Shown here piece after piece: positions 33,805-43,266 of a stretch of 64,000 nt of DNA. Every line of letters starts with the position of its first letter. Position 1 is the stretch's first letter. Location: positions 62,001 to 126,000 of the forward strand of contig JBLXDU010000005.1 in the NCBI GenBank assembly GCA_048263775.1, written 5' to 3'. The stretch comes from UBA1479 sp048263775. Its GTDB lineage: Bacteria; Pseudomonadota; Alphaproteobacteria; Rhodospirillales; Casp-alpha2. Under the pieces are notes generated by a model. It did no database searches, was not told the origin of the DNA, and saw nothing but the letters and a program-made list of their open reading frames with translations. The position numbers and the translations under genes are program-made.

Positions 33805-35583
33805 TTAGACGGCCTCTCCCAAGACTTCGAGGACGCCGCCCTTGGGCACTCCGCCCAGGATGTGGTGTTGGTGCCAGACGGCATAGAACAGAAGTGTCCA
33901 GGCGGCCTGCATTTCGCGCTTTCCGGCATTTCGGAACAGGCTGGTGACCGCGTCCGGACGGCATATCTCGGCAATCCCCGGCTGGGCCGCGACAAGCGGA
34001 CCCAGGCGCTGGCCCTCGGCCACGATCCATTCGCCCACGGGCACGGTGAATCCACGCTTGGCGGCGAACGGCCGGGCCATCGGCACGACCTTTTCCAACC
34101 ATTTGCGAAGCAGCCATTTACCACGCCCACGCCGCACCTTCAGCCCGTCCGGCAGGCCGAAGCCGAAAGCCGCCAGCTTGGTGTCCAGAAACGGCACCCG
34201 GCCCTCGACCCCATGGGCCATCAGGCAGCGATCAAGCTTGGTCAGCAGGTCGTTGGGCAACCAGTCAGCCATATCCACGGCTTGGACCCGCTGCAGGGGC
34301 GTCCAGCCTTTACCCTGGGCCTCTTCCCCGGCCATCTCGATACCGCCTCGCCAGGCGCGGGATTCCTCACGCAGGACGCCCAGGCCTTCCAGCGCACCCC
34401 GTTCGCGCATGGGGCGGCCGCCCAACAGGCGCCATCGCGTGGCCCGGCGATAGCGCCCGTAACCGGCGAACACCTCGTCCCCGCCCTCACCGGACAGAAT
34501 TACCTTGATCCCGGCCGCGCGGGCCGTCTGGGCCAGCTTGTAGCTGGGCAGCACGGCATAATCGGCCGCCGGGTCATCGACGGCGGCAGCGATCTCCGGC
34601 AACAGGCCCCAGAAATCCGTGGCACCGAATTCGACCTCGTGATGGTCGGCGCCCATATGGGCCGCGATCTCGCGGGCCAGGGCGCGTTCATCATGGACCT
34701 GGGTGCCGGAAAATCCGGCGGTGAAGGCCGTGACCGGCCGTTCGTTCAGGCGCGACATCATCGCCAACAGGACCGTGGAATCTATGCCCCCGGAAAAGAA
34801 CATACCGTAGGGCACGTCCGAGCGCTGATGCACCCCGACCGCGTCATCCAGCAGATCATCAAGCCGCATCAAGGCATCCGACCGGCCCAGGCCCTTGGGC
34901 GGGCCTTCAGGCAGGGCCGACATCCGGTTGCGCCCGATCACCCGGCCCTTCTCGACGATCAGGGTTTCCCCCGGCAGCACCCGCTCAATCCCCGCGAAAG
35001 GCGTTTCCCGGCCGGAGGAGAACTGCATCTGCAGCATCTCGTCCCGCGCCATGGGATTGAGGCGCGCCGTCGCCAGCCCGGCGCGGATCAGCGCCTGCGG
35101 TTCGGACGCAAAGGCGAAAGCCGATCCCGACTGGGTAAAGTACAACGGCTTGATCCCGAACGGATCGCGGGTCAGCACCAGGCGGCCGCGCGCACGGTCG
35201 TGAATGGCGATGGCGTACATGCCGCGCAGATGGTCGGTGAAACCCAGTTCCTCGCGCAGGTAAAGCTGCAGCGGCACCTCGCAGTCGGACCGCGTCTTGA
35301 ACGGCACCCGGCCCAGGTCCAATTTGACCTCGACGTAATTGTAGATTTCGCCGTTGGCGACCAGGACCGCCTCGTTGCCGTCGGGCCCCTTGGCGGCGAT
35401 CGGTTGGTCGCCCGTTTCCAGGTCGATGATCGCCAACCGCGTCTGGACCAGGCCTACGTCGCCGTCGACATGACGGCCGTGGCCGTCAGGCCCGCGATGA
35501 GCCAGGGCAACAGCCAGCGCGTCGAGAACCCCCGCCGGCGGGGCGGAGCCGTCTCGTGTCATGATGCCTGCGATACCGCACAT
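33805..35583 (-). CDS. asnB: asparagine synthase (glutamine-hydrolysing)
   Basis: A 592-residue AsnB-type protein. Catalytic Cys2 follows the initiator Met (MCGIAGIM) and belongs to the class II glutamine amidotransferase domain (about 1-200). The synthetase domain carries the PP-loop FFSGGIDSTVLLAM near residue 263 and ILSGEGGDEVFAGYGRYRR. Classical AsnB makes asparagine; paralogues in glycan clusters amidate sugars or other acids. The gene sits 14 bases after a glycosyltransferase gene in a five-gene glycan operon, so a role in modifying a surface polysaccharide is a real alternative. Confidence 0.93.
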   Translation of the reverse strand: MCGIAGIMTRDGSAPPAGVLDALAVALAHRGPDGHGRHVDGDVGLVQTRLAIIDLETGDQPIAAKGPDGNEAVLVANGEIYNYVEVKLDLGRVPFKTRSDCEVPLQLYLREELGFTDHLRGMYAIAIHDRARGRLVLTRDPFGIKPLYFTQSGSAFAFASEPQALIRAGLATARLNPMARDEMLQMQFSSGRETPFAGIERVLPGETLIVEKGRVIGRNRMSALPEGPPKGLGRSDALMRLDDLLDDAVGVHQRSDVPYGMFFSGGIDSTVLLAMMSRLNERPVTAFTAGFSGTQVHDERALAREIAAHMGADHHEVEFGATDFWGLLPEIAAAVDDPAADYAVLPSYKLAQTARAAGIKVILSGEGGDEVFAGYGRYRRATRWRLLGGRPMRERGALEGLGVLREESRAWRGGIEMAGEEAQGKGWTPLQRVQAVDMADWLPNDLLTKLDRCLMAHGVEGRVPFLDTKLAAFGFGLPDGLKVRRGRGKWLLRKWLEKVVPMARPFAAKRGFTVPVGEWIVAEGQRLGPLVAAQPGIAEICRPDAVTSLFRNAGKREMQAAWTLLFYAVWHQHHILGGVPKGGVLEVLGEAV

Positions 35584-35597
35584 GGGATGATCTTACG

Positions 35598-36632
35598 TCA
35601 GTTTTCCCGATTGGTAACAATCGATTGAAAAAAGTCCAGATAACGCTGCACGACTTGGCCTTCCGTGAATCTCTGTTCATAAACCTCGCGGCCGCGCCGG
35701 GCGATATGGTCCGCCAATTCGTAATCGTCGATCACCGCACGCACGGCGCGGGCCAGGGCGTCTGAATCATCGACCGGCACCAGAATGCCGGAATCCATAT
35801 GATCGATCAGGGTGCCCGGGCCCATGCTGTCGGCGGCGATCACGGGAACCCCCTGGGCCCAGGCCTCCAGCACCACATTGCCCAGCGGTTCGTGCCGTGA
35901 CGGGCAGACGAACAGGTCACAGGCGGCGAACAGTTCCGCCGTGTCTTCGCGCCAGCCGAGGAAACGAACCCTGGGCTTGATACCCAGGTCTTCCGCCTGC
36001 TTTTCCAGACTTTCACGCAAGGGGCCGTCACCGGCCAGCCACAGATAGGTGTTGGGCACCCGCGCCATGGCGCGCAGCAGCACGTCGAAGCCCTTGTTTT
36101 CGTGCAGCCGGCCGAGGGCCAGGATCAGGACGGCATTTTCAGGCGTGTAGAGGGACCGGCGGCTGAGCGGCTCGGCCTGATCCTCGGACACGAAATTGGG
36201 CAGGTAATGGGCCCGGCTTTTGTCCCACCCCTGGCCGACGATATGGTTGACGATGTCTTCCGTATTGCCGATCAGGTGGTCACAGGTGCGGTAGTACTTC
36301 AGGTCGTAATAGCCGCCCAACCGGCCGACCTGGACGAAATCACCCTTGGGGCACATCTTGCTGGCCCGGTTCATCCAGGTCATGACGATCTGCGGCTGGA
36401 ACGTCTTGATCTCGTGTTTGAAGGCGCGCGGTGTACGACGGTCGAGCATGCCGCCGAACGGCAGTTCCAAGGGCTCGATCCCGGCGTCGCGCAGGGAATT
36501 CGCGCGGGCCTTGTTCTCGCGGATCAGCACGCGCTGCTCCAGCCCGGCGCGGTTCAGGGCGCGAACAAGACGCACGAAGAACGCTTCGGCACCGCCGAAT
36601 TCCGCCCCCGCCATGGCCTGCATCACCTTCAC
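35598..36632 (-). CDS. glycosyltransferase family 4
   Basis: A 344-residue GT-B glycosyltransferase. The N-terminal domain has the acceptor-side AGAEFGGAEAFFVRLVRAL. The C-terminal donor domain has LILALGRLHENKGFDVLLRA and the EX7E-type region SRHEPLGNVVLEAWAQGVPV. The start is GTG at 36632, which overlaps the preceding stop as GTGA; the ORF extension to 36881 is the neighbour's sequence in another frame. It probably adds a sugar during LPS core or capsule assembly at the inner face of the cytoplasmic membrane. Confidence 0.9.
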   Translation of the reverse strand: MKVMQAMAGAEFGGAEAFFVRLVRALNRAGLEQRVLIRENKARANSLRDAGIEPLELPFGGMLDRRTPRAFKHEIKTFQPQIVMTWMNRASKMCPKGDFVQVGRLGGYYDLKYYRTCDHLIGNTEDIVNHIVGQGWDKSRAHYLPNFVSEDQAEPLSRRSLYTPENAVLILALGRLHENKGFDVLLRAMARVPNTYLWLAGDGPLRESLEKQAEDLGIKPRVRFLGWREDTAELFAACDLFVCPSRHEPLGNVVLEAWAQGVPVIAADSMGPGTLIDHMDSGILVPVDDSDALARAVRAVIDDYELADHIARRGREVYEQRFTEGQVVQRYLDFFQSIVTNREN

Positions 36633-37663
36633 GGCAGCAACCTTTCCCAGGCCTCGGCAGCCTCGGGCCAACGCCAGGACCGTTGCTTTTGAAGTGCCGC
36701 CGCCTGTTGCGCCGACCACAGGGCATCGTCGCTCAGCAGTTTCACGGCGGCATCGGCGAAAGCCTGATCGTCGCGGGCGACGAAGCCCGTTTCGCCGTCG
36801 ATCACCCGTTCGCGCATGGAGCCCAGGTCTGTCACCACGGCGGGCATTCCCATGGCCTGGGCCTCGCCCACGGCCATGCAAAAGGTCTCGTTGATGTCAC
36901 CACGATAAAGCATGCATCTGGCCTGTCGGAATTCGTCGATGAGGCGTTGCTTGGGCACCGGGCCCGGCAATCGGACCCCTTTTTCTTCCAACGATTTAGC
37001 CTTGTCGAGAACTTTCGCCATGGGGTCTGCCTTGGCCGCGCCGGCGCTGCCGTATACGGCAGCGCCCGTGAACAGCACCAATTCCGCCCCCGGCACGCGA
37101 GGCTGGATGTCCTGGGCCCAGCGGTCAAGCAGCCAATCAAGCCCGCGCAGCGGGTTGGAGGAAAATACCGCACGAGGTCCCGGCGGGGCCGAGGCCGGCT
37201 GAGTATTGCAGAAATCGTCGGGCAAACCGTAAGGAATGACCACGCGATTTTTGATCGGGCACCAACCGGGATAGGTCGTCGCGTGATAGTCGCCGATGAA
37301 CACGATGGCGTCGGCGTATTTCCAGAGCTTCGACAGGTAGCGCCACTTGACCATGTAAGTCGCCGGGTTATGGGTCCAAAATACGGTGCGCCCCGCCCGC
37401 GGCATAAGCGGCAGGACCTTGTCCCCCCGATTGGCGATGAACAGGTCCGCCTTGTCGGGCATTCCCGCTTTCAAGGGAGCCCAGGTAACGCCCTTATGCA
37501 CCAGGGGGGCCTGACAGTTATTATGGACCGAAACCTCATGCCCGCGCGCCGCCAACGTTTCCATCAGGAACACGAGGGAGCTTTCCGCCCCACCGAGCGG
37601 GCCTTCCTCGGGCGTGCGGCCGTCGAATTCGATGCCGTCGTCAGCCAGGACGATGCGCGCCAT
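36629..37663 (-). CDS. glycosyltransferase (GT-B, family 4-like)
   Basis: A 344-residue GT-B protein starting MARIVLADDGIEFDGRTPEE. It has the Gly-rich GGAESSLVFLMETLAARGHE typical of nucleotide-sugar glycosyltransferases, and a C-terminal donor site NETFCMAVGEAQAMGMPAVV. Its first codon directly follows the GT2 stop, and its own stop overlaps the next gene's start. Codons for residues near 200 (GAAVYGSAGAA) form a perfect 24-bp DNA palindrome. It probably acts in the same glycan as its neighbours. Confidence 0.88.
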   Translation of the reverse strand: MARIVLADDGIEFDGRTPEEGPLGGAESSLVFLMETLAARGHEVSVHNNCQAPLVHKGVTWAPLKAGMPDKADLFIANRGDKVLPLMPRAGRTVFWTHNPATYMVKWRYLSKLWKYADAIVFIGDYHATTYPGWCPIKNRVVIPYGLPDDFCNTQPASAPPGPRAVFSSNPLRGLDWLLDRWAQDIQPRVPGAELVLFTGAAVYGSAGAAKADPMAKVLDKAKSLEEKGVRLPGPVPKQRLIDEFRQARCMLYRGDINETFCMAVGEAQAMGMPAVVTDLGSMRERVIDGETGFVARDDQAFADAAVKLLSDDALWSAQQAAALQKQRSWRWPEAAEAWERLLP

Positions 37664-38449
37664 TCAGGCCTCCCCGCTTTTGGGGTTCCCGGCCTCGTCC
37701 TCAAGCCGCGCCTTTAGGTGCGAGATCAGCGGATAGAGCCCGGCGCAAAGCGCGATCAGAAACCCGTAGCCGCCTTCACGGTAGCCCTTGCGGCGCACAT
37801 AGCATTTGAAGAAGCGGGTGAAGAAGCGGCGCAGGTTGTTGGCGAAGCCGCCGGCTTGGCCCGTGTCCCGCAGGTCTGCCGCCCGCGCCGTGGTATAGCT
37901 GTCGAGACGCTTCAACATATCGGACACGTTACGGTCCACGTAATGATCAAGGCGGTTGGTCAGCATGGGCCCCTTGACGCCGCTCCAGGTCAGGGCGGGA
38001 TGAACCCGCTGCGGGCCCCAGCGTTTGACACCCTTACGGAACAGGCCCGGATATGCGGCCTTGCCGAAGCTCGCCCCCCAGCCCCAGCGCACGAGCCGAT
38101 CGCCGATGTAATTGTCGACCAGGATTTCGTGCCAGTCGTGGGATGTCGTGGCGATGACGGCGCGGATTTCCCGTGCCAGGGCGTCCGGCACCCGTTCATC
38201 GGCATCGACTTCCAGCACCCAATCGCCGTTGCAGGCGTCGATGGCGGCGTTGCGGCGGGTTCCTTCCGGGTCCCAGGCGCCCTCGATCACGCGGTCCGTG
38301 AAGCGGCGGGCGATCTCGGCCGTTGCGTCCGTGCATTTGTCGGCCAGCACGACCAGTTCATCCCCGAAGCCAAGGGTCGCCAGACAGTCCGCCAGATGCG
38401 CCGCCTCGTTATGGGCGCAAACGACGATGGATAGCCGGGGGCCGGTCAC
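37664..38449 (-). CDS. glycosyltransferase family 2 (WaaE/KdtX-like)
   Basis: A 261-residue GT-A enzyme. The nucleotide-binding segment is LSIVVCAHNEAAHLADCLAT, and DXD-type residues are in WVLEVDADERVPDALAREI. The pattern matches the WaaE/KdtX group that decorates LPS inner core. A C-terminal hydrophobic segment (about 225-245) may touch the membrane. The GTG at 38449 follows AAGGAGG and overlaps the heptosyltransferase stop as GTGA. The extension to 38476 is out of family. Confidence 0.9.
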   Translation of the reverse strand: MTGPRLSIVVCAHNEAAHLADCLATLGFGDELVVLADKCTDATAEIARRFTDRVIEGAWDPEGTRRNAAIDACNGDWVLEVDADERVPDALAREIRAVIATTSHDWHEILVDNYIGDRLVRWGWGASFGKAAYPGLFRKGVKRWGPQRVHPALTWSGVKGPMLTNRLDHYVDRNVSDMLKRLDSYTTARAADLRDTGQAGGFANNLRRFFTRFFKCYVRRKGYREGGYGFLIALCAGLYPLISHLKARLEDEAGNPKSGEA

Positions 38450-39408
38450 GACGCCGCCTCCTTGCAGTCGATCCACAGATCGCTGGCTGCGTTTGCGACG
38501 GCATCGACGCTAAGTGTGTCCATCAGCGACGGTGAGTTTTCCCAGTCATAGTCACGGGGGAAAATATCCGGAAAAGCGACGGCACGCACGACGCGGCAAT
38601 GCCCCCCCCAGGGGCCGTACAACTGATCCTGCGTGGGACCGAACAGCCCCAGGGTCGGCACGCCCGCCGCTGCCGCCAGATGCATCAACCCGGAATCGTT
38701 GCCGACATAAAGCGATGCCCGTTCCAGGCAGGCATAGGCTTCGAGAAGGGAAATCCGCCCGACCAGATCAATGCGCCGATCTTCCGGGATGCTGTTCAGA
38801 AAATCCTGCACGGAGTCCCGTTCCGTCTCATGGCCGAATACGGCAACGGCCGCACCCGGCAGAATGCCCTGATCACCGGTCAACCGCGCCACCAAATCCG
38901 CAAAGCGGTCCTGGGGCCAGGTCTTACCCTGCCAATTGGCCGTGGGGCCGATGGCCAAAATCACACGTTCCTTGGGCATCAGGCGATCCGCCGTGGCGCG
39001 GTGCGTATCGGTGATCCAGATCGTCGGCGCCGGCACCTCGTCGGTGATCCCCATGACCTGGGCATAACGTTCAAGCCGGTGGCCCGCCCCCTTGCGCCCC
39101 ATGCGGAATTTCCGGGCGGCCGGTATCAGGTAGGTCAGGGGCGCGTTGCGCAGGTCGACCAGGATCGACCACCACCGTCCGACGCATTCCGCCCACAAAC
39201 CCAGCCAATGCAGGGAATAGGGCTTTTTATCCAGGATAATGACCCGTTCCAGGCCCGGCACGGCGTCAAACAAGGGGGCCGCCACCCGCCCGCAGGCGAC
39301 TGTCACGCGGGCCCCCGGGTTATCCCGGACCAAGCGGCCCAGAATCCCCATGGATAGGACCGCGTCACCGATCCGCGTCGCCGTGACGAACAGGATGTTT
39401 TTTGCCAT
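38446..39408 (-). CDS. glycosyltransferase family 9 (heptosyltransferase-like)
   Basis: A 320-residue GT9 protein. The N-terminus NILFVTATRIGDAVLSMGIL and the donor region VGNDSGLMHLAAAAGVPTLG with LFGPTQ are the standard marks of ADP-heptose:LPS heptosyltransferases. It would add heptose or a related sugar to the LPS core in the cytoplasm. It is the first gene of the operon GT9, GT2, GT4-like, GT4, AsnB, PyrC, all minus strand with overlaps or very short gaps. Confidence 0.92.
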   Translation of the reverse strand: MAKNILFVTATRIGDAVLSMGILGRLVRDNPGARVTVACGRVAAPLFDAVPGLERVIILDKKPYSLHWLGLWAECVGRWWSILVDLRNAPLTYLIPAARKFRMGRKGAGHRLERYAQVMGITDEVPAPTIWITDTHRATADRLMPKERVILAIGPTANWQGKTWPQDRFADLVARLTGDQGILPGAAVAVFGHETERDSVQDFLNSIPEDRRIDLVGRISLLEAYACLERASLYVGNDSGLMHLAAAAGVPTLGLFGPTQDQLYGPWGGHCRVVRAVAFPDIFPRDYDWENSPSLMDTLSVDAVANAASDLWIDCKEAAS

Positions 39409-39590
39409 GACTTAATCGTTTCTCGGACCGTTCCCGCCGGGCGATTTCTTGGGCAGATTTTCGGCCACCCCCTATTCGCAGCCGATTTTACACGTTCCCC
39501 GTCTTATAGGGCCACCATCCCCTGTTGCCTAGGCCGCTAGGTGCTCCCATATTCAGGGCACCGGTACCCATCCATTTTCGGGATCAGAAC

Positions 39591-40499
39591 ATGACTGAAC
39601 AGACCTACGTCGTCCTTGAAGACCGCGGTGTCCTCGCCCTTACCGGCGACGATGCGCGAACTTTCCTTCAGGGGCTGATTTCCAACGATATCAACAAGGT
39701 CACCCCCACGCATGCCATACATGCGGCGCTGCTGACGCCCCAGGGCAAGTACTTGCATGATTTCTTCATCGCCGAAACGGCCGACGGCACCTTGTTATTG
39801 GACGGTGAACGCGCGCGCCTGGACGATCTGGCCAAGCGCCTGAAGCTGTACAAATTACGCGCCAAGGTCACGATCGAGGACCAAAGCGCGCAATGGCGTG
39901 TCGCCGCCCTGCCCAGCGGAGCGGGCACCGCGACACTCGCCCCCGACGCCGGCGCGGCGCAGGCCAAGGACGGCGGCGTGCTGTTCGTCGACCCGCGCCT
40001 GACGGCCCTGGGCGCGCGGGCCATCCTGCCCACCGCCGGCGCGGAAGCGACGCTGAGCGGGCTCGGCCTCCGTGCCGGGGACCGCGCGGCCTACGACATC
40101 CTCCGCCTGAGCCTGGGCGTGCCCGACGGCAGCCGCGACATGATCGTCGATAAATCCATTCTTCTGGAAAGCGGCTTTGACGAACTGAACGGCATCGACT
40201 GGAAAAAGGGCTGCTACATGGGCCAGGAACTGACGGCCCGCACCAAATATCGCGGCCTGGTCCGAAAACGCCTGCTGCCCGTGGAGATCGAGGGCACCCT
40301 GCCCGAGACGGGTACGCCGGTCACCCTGGACGGCAAGGAAGTGGGCGAGGTCCGCTCCACCGTTGCCGATGGCACGGGTGGTCGGGGGCTTGCCATGATT
40401 CGTCTGGAACATCTGGAGACGGGCGGTCCGTTCGAGGCTGCGGGAGCCAAGATCACGCCGCACAAGCCGGATTGGGTTGTGTTCCAGACGGAATCGTAA
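39591..40499 (+). CDS. ygfZ: folate-binding YgfZ/GcvT-like protein
   Basis: A 302-residue YgfZ homologue involved in maintaining some iron-sulfur proteins using tetrahydrofolate. The signature motif KGCYMGQELTAR (about residue 207, with the conserved cysteine) is present, along with the N-terminal LTGDDARTFLQGLISNDI. The ATG at 39591 is preferred; the frame to 39525 upstream is not family-like. It is divergent from the glycan operon and 41 bases before a methyltransferase gene. Confidence 0.93.
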   Translation: MTEQTYVVLEDRGVLALTGDDARTFLQGLISNDINKVTPTHAIHAALLTPQGKYLHDFFIAETADGTLLLDGERARLDDLAKRLKLYKLRAKVTIEDQSAQWRVAALPSGAGTATLAPDAGAAQAKDGGVLFVDPRLTALGARAILPTAGAEATLSGLGLRAGDRAAYDILRLSLGVPDGSRDMIVDKSILLESGFDELNGIDWKKGCYMGQELTARTKYRGLVRKRLLPVEIEGTLPETGTPVTLDGKEVGEVRSTVADGTGGRGLAMIRLEHLETGGPFEAAGAKITPHKPDWVVFQTES

Positions 40500-40540
40500 A
40501 GAAACTGGTTCCGCCACGGCCCGGGGCCTAATGTCGGCCC

Positions 40541-41191
40541 ATGACTTTGTTCTTCTTCCAAAAGGCCGCACGCCTGCTGAAACCCGTGGCGCGAAGCTAT
40601 GAACGCCGGCTGGCCGAACTGGGCCCCGACGCCCGCGCCGTGTTCTGGAAAAGCGAAGACCATCAGCTCGTCCGGTTTGAAACGCTCTATCAGGTCATCG
40701 ACGATGCCGACGCGCGGGCGGGCGGAAACACCATCGCTGACTTCGGCTGCGGTTATGGCGCTTTGTTCGATTTTCTCAAGGATACGCCGGCCCTCAGGGG
40801 CGGGCGGTACGTCGGCTATGACATGTCGAAAAAAATGGTCGAGGCTGCCCGGGCCCGCATCCGCGACCCCCGCGCCCGCTTCCTGCAGCAGATCACCGTG
40901 ACGGAGCCCGCCGATTACGTCTTTGCCTGCGGCACTTACAATATGCACATCAACGCCGACGCTGCGGAATGGGGCGACTATGTGAAGGACAGCCTGCGCG
41001 AGCTTTGGGCCAAGACCAACAAGACCCTTGCCTTCAACCTGCTGCGCGCCGACGCAGTCGAACAGTACCAGGGCTTGTTCTATGTCGACGGTGGGGAGTT
41101 CCTGAATTTTTGCCGGACGGAGCTTTCACCCCGCGCAACCGTCACCAACGACGCCCCCCTGCCCGATTACACCTTTATCGTTAGGCGCTGA
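40541..41191 (+). CDS. class I SAM-dependent methyltransferase
   Basis: A 216-residue methyltransferase with motif I IADFGCGYGALFDFL (about 65-80), motif II region GYDMSKKMVEAAR, and an acidic/aromatic post-motif VFACGTYNMHI. The substrate is not recognisable. An N-terminal extension (about 1-60) may bind substrate. It follows ygfZ on the plus strand and converges on the amidase gene with a three-base gap. Confidence 0.88.
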   Translation: MTLFFFQKAARLLKPVARSYERRLAELGPDARAVFWKSEDHQLVRFETLYQVIDDADARAGGNTIADFGCGYGALFDFLKDTPALRGGRYVGYDMSKKMVEAARARIRDPRARFLQQITVTEPADYVFACGTYNMHINADAAEWGDYVKDSLRELWAKTNKTLAFNLLRADAVEQYQGLFYVDGGEFLNFCRTELSPRATVTNDAPLPDYTFIVRR

Positions 41192-41194
41192 CGC

Positions 41195-42445
41195 CTAGGC
41201 GTTGTTGAACAACAGGGCGGCCACGGCCAGCACGCGGCGGTCGGCGCCGCGCCGGGCGATCACCTGCACGCCGATCGGCAGGCCATTGGACCGTGTCACG
41301 GGTACGGTCATTGCCGGCTGCCCCCCCAGAGTCCACAAGCGCTGCGGTTCGCGCGGGCCGGTGCCCTCAACCAGCAAGGGAGCGACATCGACCGTCGCCG
41401 GCATCAGGACCACGCCGTCGCCGATCCAGTCATCCAATACCGCGGCGATCTTGTCGCGCCCGGTCAGGGCCGCCGCGTAATCCGCCGCCGTCATCATGCG
41501 CCCACGGGTAATGTAATCCCGCACCCGGTCGCTCATCATCTCGCCATGGGCGTCGAAATCGCCGCCGTGATGCTTCGCCATATCATAGGCCAGCAGGACG
41601 TCGATCAACCCCGCCTCCTGAGCGGCGACACCATCGGGCAACACCCCGTCATCGACCTCAATGTCTTTGGCACGCAGGTGATCGGCGACCCCATCAAGCG
41701 CGGCCATAACCGCCGGAGCCGCACCTTCGGGATACCACGGCCGCAGCACGGTCGCCGTAACCGGCAGGCCCACGGGCTCTCCCGCCACCACCGGCATCAG
41801 TACATCCATCAGCGCCGCCGCCACCTTTGGATCAGCGGCCAGAAAACCGACGTGGTCAAGCATGCCGGACAGCGGCATGGACCCGCCGAGGTCGATCACC
41901 CCCCAGGTCGGCTTGAACCCGACGCAGCCGCAATAGGAAGCCGGGCGGATGATCGAGCCGATGGTCTGCGACCCCAACGCGGCCGGCACCAGACCGGCAC
42001 CGACGGCAGCGGCCGATCCCTGTGACGAGGCCCCCGGGGTGCGCGCCGGATCGAACGGATTGGTCGTCGGGCCCGTCCGGGAAAGGGCGTATTCCGAGGA
42101 CACGGTGATGCCCGCCACCAACGCTCCCGCTGCACGCAGGCGCGCCACGGCGCGGGCATCCGTCGCCGGACGGCGGCCGTCGTGAATCGGCGTGCCCCAT
42201 CCGCAAACGTAGCCGCCGACATCAAACACTTCCTTGACCGCCAACAGCATGCCATGAAGCGGCCCACGCCGCATTTCCGGCAGGGCGTCGAGGGCCGCCG
42301 CATCGGTGCGCAAACGGTCTGCGTCGATGCTGCGGAACGCGCGCAGGGTGGGCTCGATCTCCGCGGCGCGGGCGAGGAACTGTTCGGCGGCGGCGGCGGC
42401 AATCCCCATCGTGTCGTTGGCCGGGTGGGGCGTGGCCTCAGTCAT
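41195..42445 (-). CDS. amidase (amidase signature family)
   Basis: A 416-residue amidase-signature hydrolase. The Ser-cisSer-Lys triad is visible: the lysine in LLAVKEVFDVGG, the cis-serine in TPGASSQGSAAAVGAG, and the nucleophilic serine in GSQTIGSIIRPASYCG. It hydrolyses a carboxamide to acid plus ammonia; the substrate is unknown. The ATG at 42445 has GGAGGG eight bases upstream and overlaps the ATPase gene by eight bases, so the enzyme is co-translated with an ABC importer. That suggests it degrades the imported compound. Confidence 0.92.
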   Translation of the reverse strand: MTEATPHPANDTMGIAAAAAEQFLARAAEIEPTLRAFRSIDADRLRTDAAALDALPEMRRGPLHGMLLAVKEVFDVGGYVCGWGTPIHDGRRPATDARAVARLRAAGALVAGITVSSEYALSRTGPTTNPFDPARTPGASSQGSAAAVGAGLVPAALGSQTIGSIIRPASYCGCVGFKPTWGVIDLGGSMPLSGMLDHVGFLAADPKVAAALMDVLMPVVAGEPVGLPVTATVLRPWYPEGAAPAVMAALDGVADHLRAKDIEVDDGVLPDGVAAQEAGLIDVLLAYDMAKHHGGDFDAHGEMMSDRVRDYITRGRMMTAADYAAALTGRDKIAAVLDDWIGDGVVLMPATVDVAPLLVEGTGPREPQRLWTLGGQPAMTVPVTRSNGLPIGVQVIARRGADRRVLAVAALLFNNA

Positions 42446-43265
42446 GAAAGGTCCCTCCCCCGCCTTCAAGCTTGAAGGACTTGGCCAGTTCCTCGTCGAG
42501 TTGGTCGTAGATCAGCTTTTCCAGGCGGCGGAATTCCTCGCCCGAGAAATCGCGCGGATGGGGCAGGTCGATCTTCTGGTCCAGTTTCACCCGCCCCGGG
42601 CGGGCCGTCATGACGATAACCCGCGACGCCAGATAGACCGCTTCCTGCACCGAATGGGTGACGAAGACGACGGTCTTGCGGTTACGCTGCCAGATTTCCA
42701 ACAACTGGTGCTGCAGGAACCTTCGGGTCAGGGCATCCAACGCGCCGAAGGGCTCGTCCATCAGGATGATCGAGGGGTCCGTGGCGAACACGCGGGCGAT
42801 GGCGACACGTTGTTTCATGCCGCCGGACAGCTCGGTCACGCGCTTGTCCGCGAAATCCTTGAGGCCGACCATATCCAGATAATCGCGCGCCTTGGCATGG
42901 CGTTCGGCCAGGCCCTTGCCCTGACGTTCCAGCCCGAAGGCGACGTTGTCGATGACGTTGAGCCAAGGAAACAGGGCGTAGTCCTGGAACACCATGCCGT
43001 GATCGATATCGGGCTTGGTGATTGTCTCGCCGCCGACCAAGGCCTGGCCGGCAGATGGTTTGATGAAACCGGCCAGCACGTTCAACAACGTCGACTTGCC
43101 GCAGCCGGACGGGCCGACAAGGGCGATGAACTCGCCCGGCTCGAACTCCAGGCTGGTCGGGCGCAGGGCCTCGACCGGCTCGGAGTCTTCGGACTGAAAG
43201 GTGACCGCAAGCTCGGAGATGGAAATCCCCTTGGTGCCGCGATTCTGTGTCGTTTTGTCTGGCAT
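42438..43265 (-). CDS. ABC transporter ATP-binding protein (NitT/TauT family)
   Basis: A 275-residue ABC ATPase of the TauB/SsuB/NrtD class. The Walker A motif is VGPSGCGKSTLLNVLAGF, the signature is LSGGMKQRVAIARVFATDPS, Walker B is IILMDEPFGALDALT, and the H-loop is VFVTHSVQEAVYL. It powers import with the adjacent permease (one-base gap to its stop) and the periplasmic binding protein. It belongs to the minus-strand operon binding protein, permease, ATPase, amidase. Confidence 0.95.
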   Translation of the reverse strand: MPDKTTQNRGTKGISISELAVTFQSEDSEPVEALRPTSLEFEPGEFIALVGPSGCGKSTLLNVLAGFIKPSAGQALVGGETITKPDIDHGMVFQDYALFPWLNVIDNVAFGLERQGKGLAERHAKARDYLDMVGLKDFADKRVTELSGGMKQRVAIARVFATDPSIILMDEPFGALDALTRRFLQHQLLEIWQRNRKTVVFVTHSVQEAVYLASRVIVMTARPGRVKLDQKIDLPHPRDFSGEEFRRLEKLIYDQLDEELAKSFKLEGGGGTFHD

Positions 43266-43266
43266 C

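Noticed and set aside
30805..35628. A 1607-codon open frame on the plus strand
   Set aside because: It runs antisense to pyrC, asnB, the AcuI-like and PEP mutase-like genes, all with clear catalytic motifs. Its sequence is His/Arg/Gly-rich, as expected from the antisense of GC-rich codons, with no domain.
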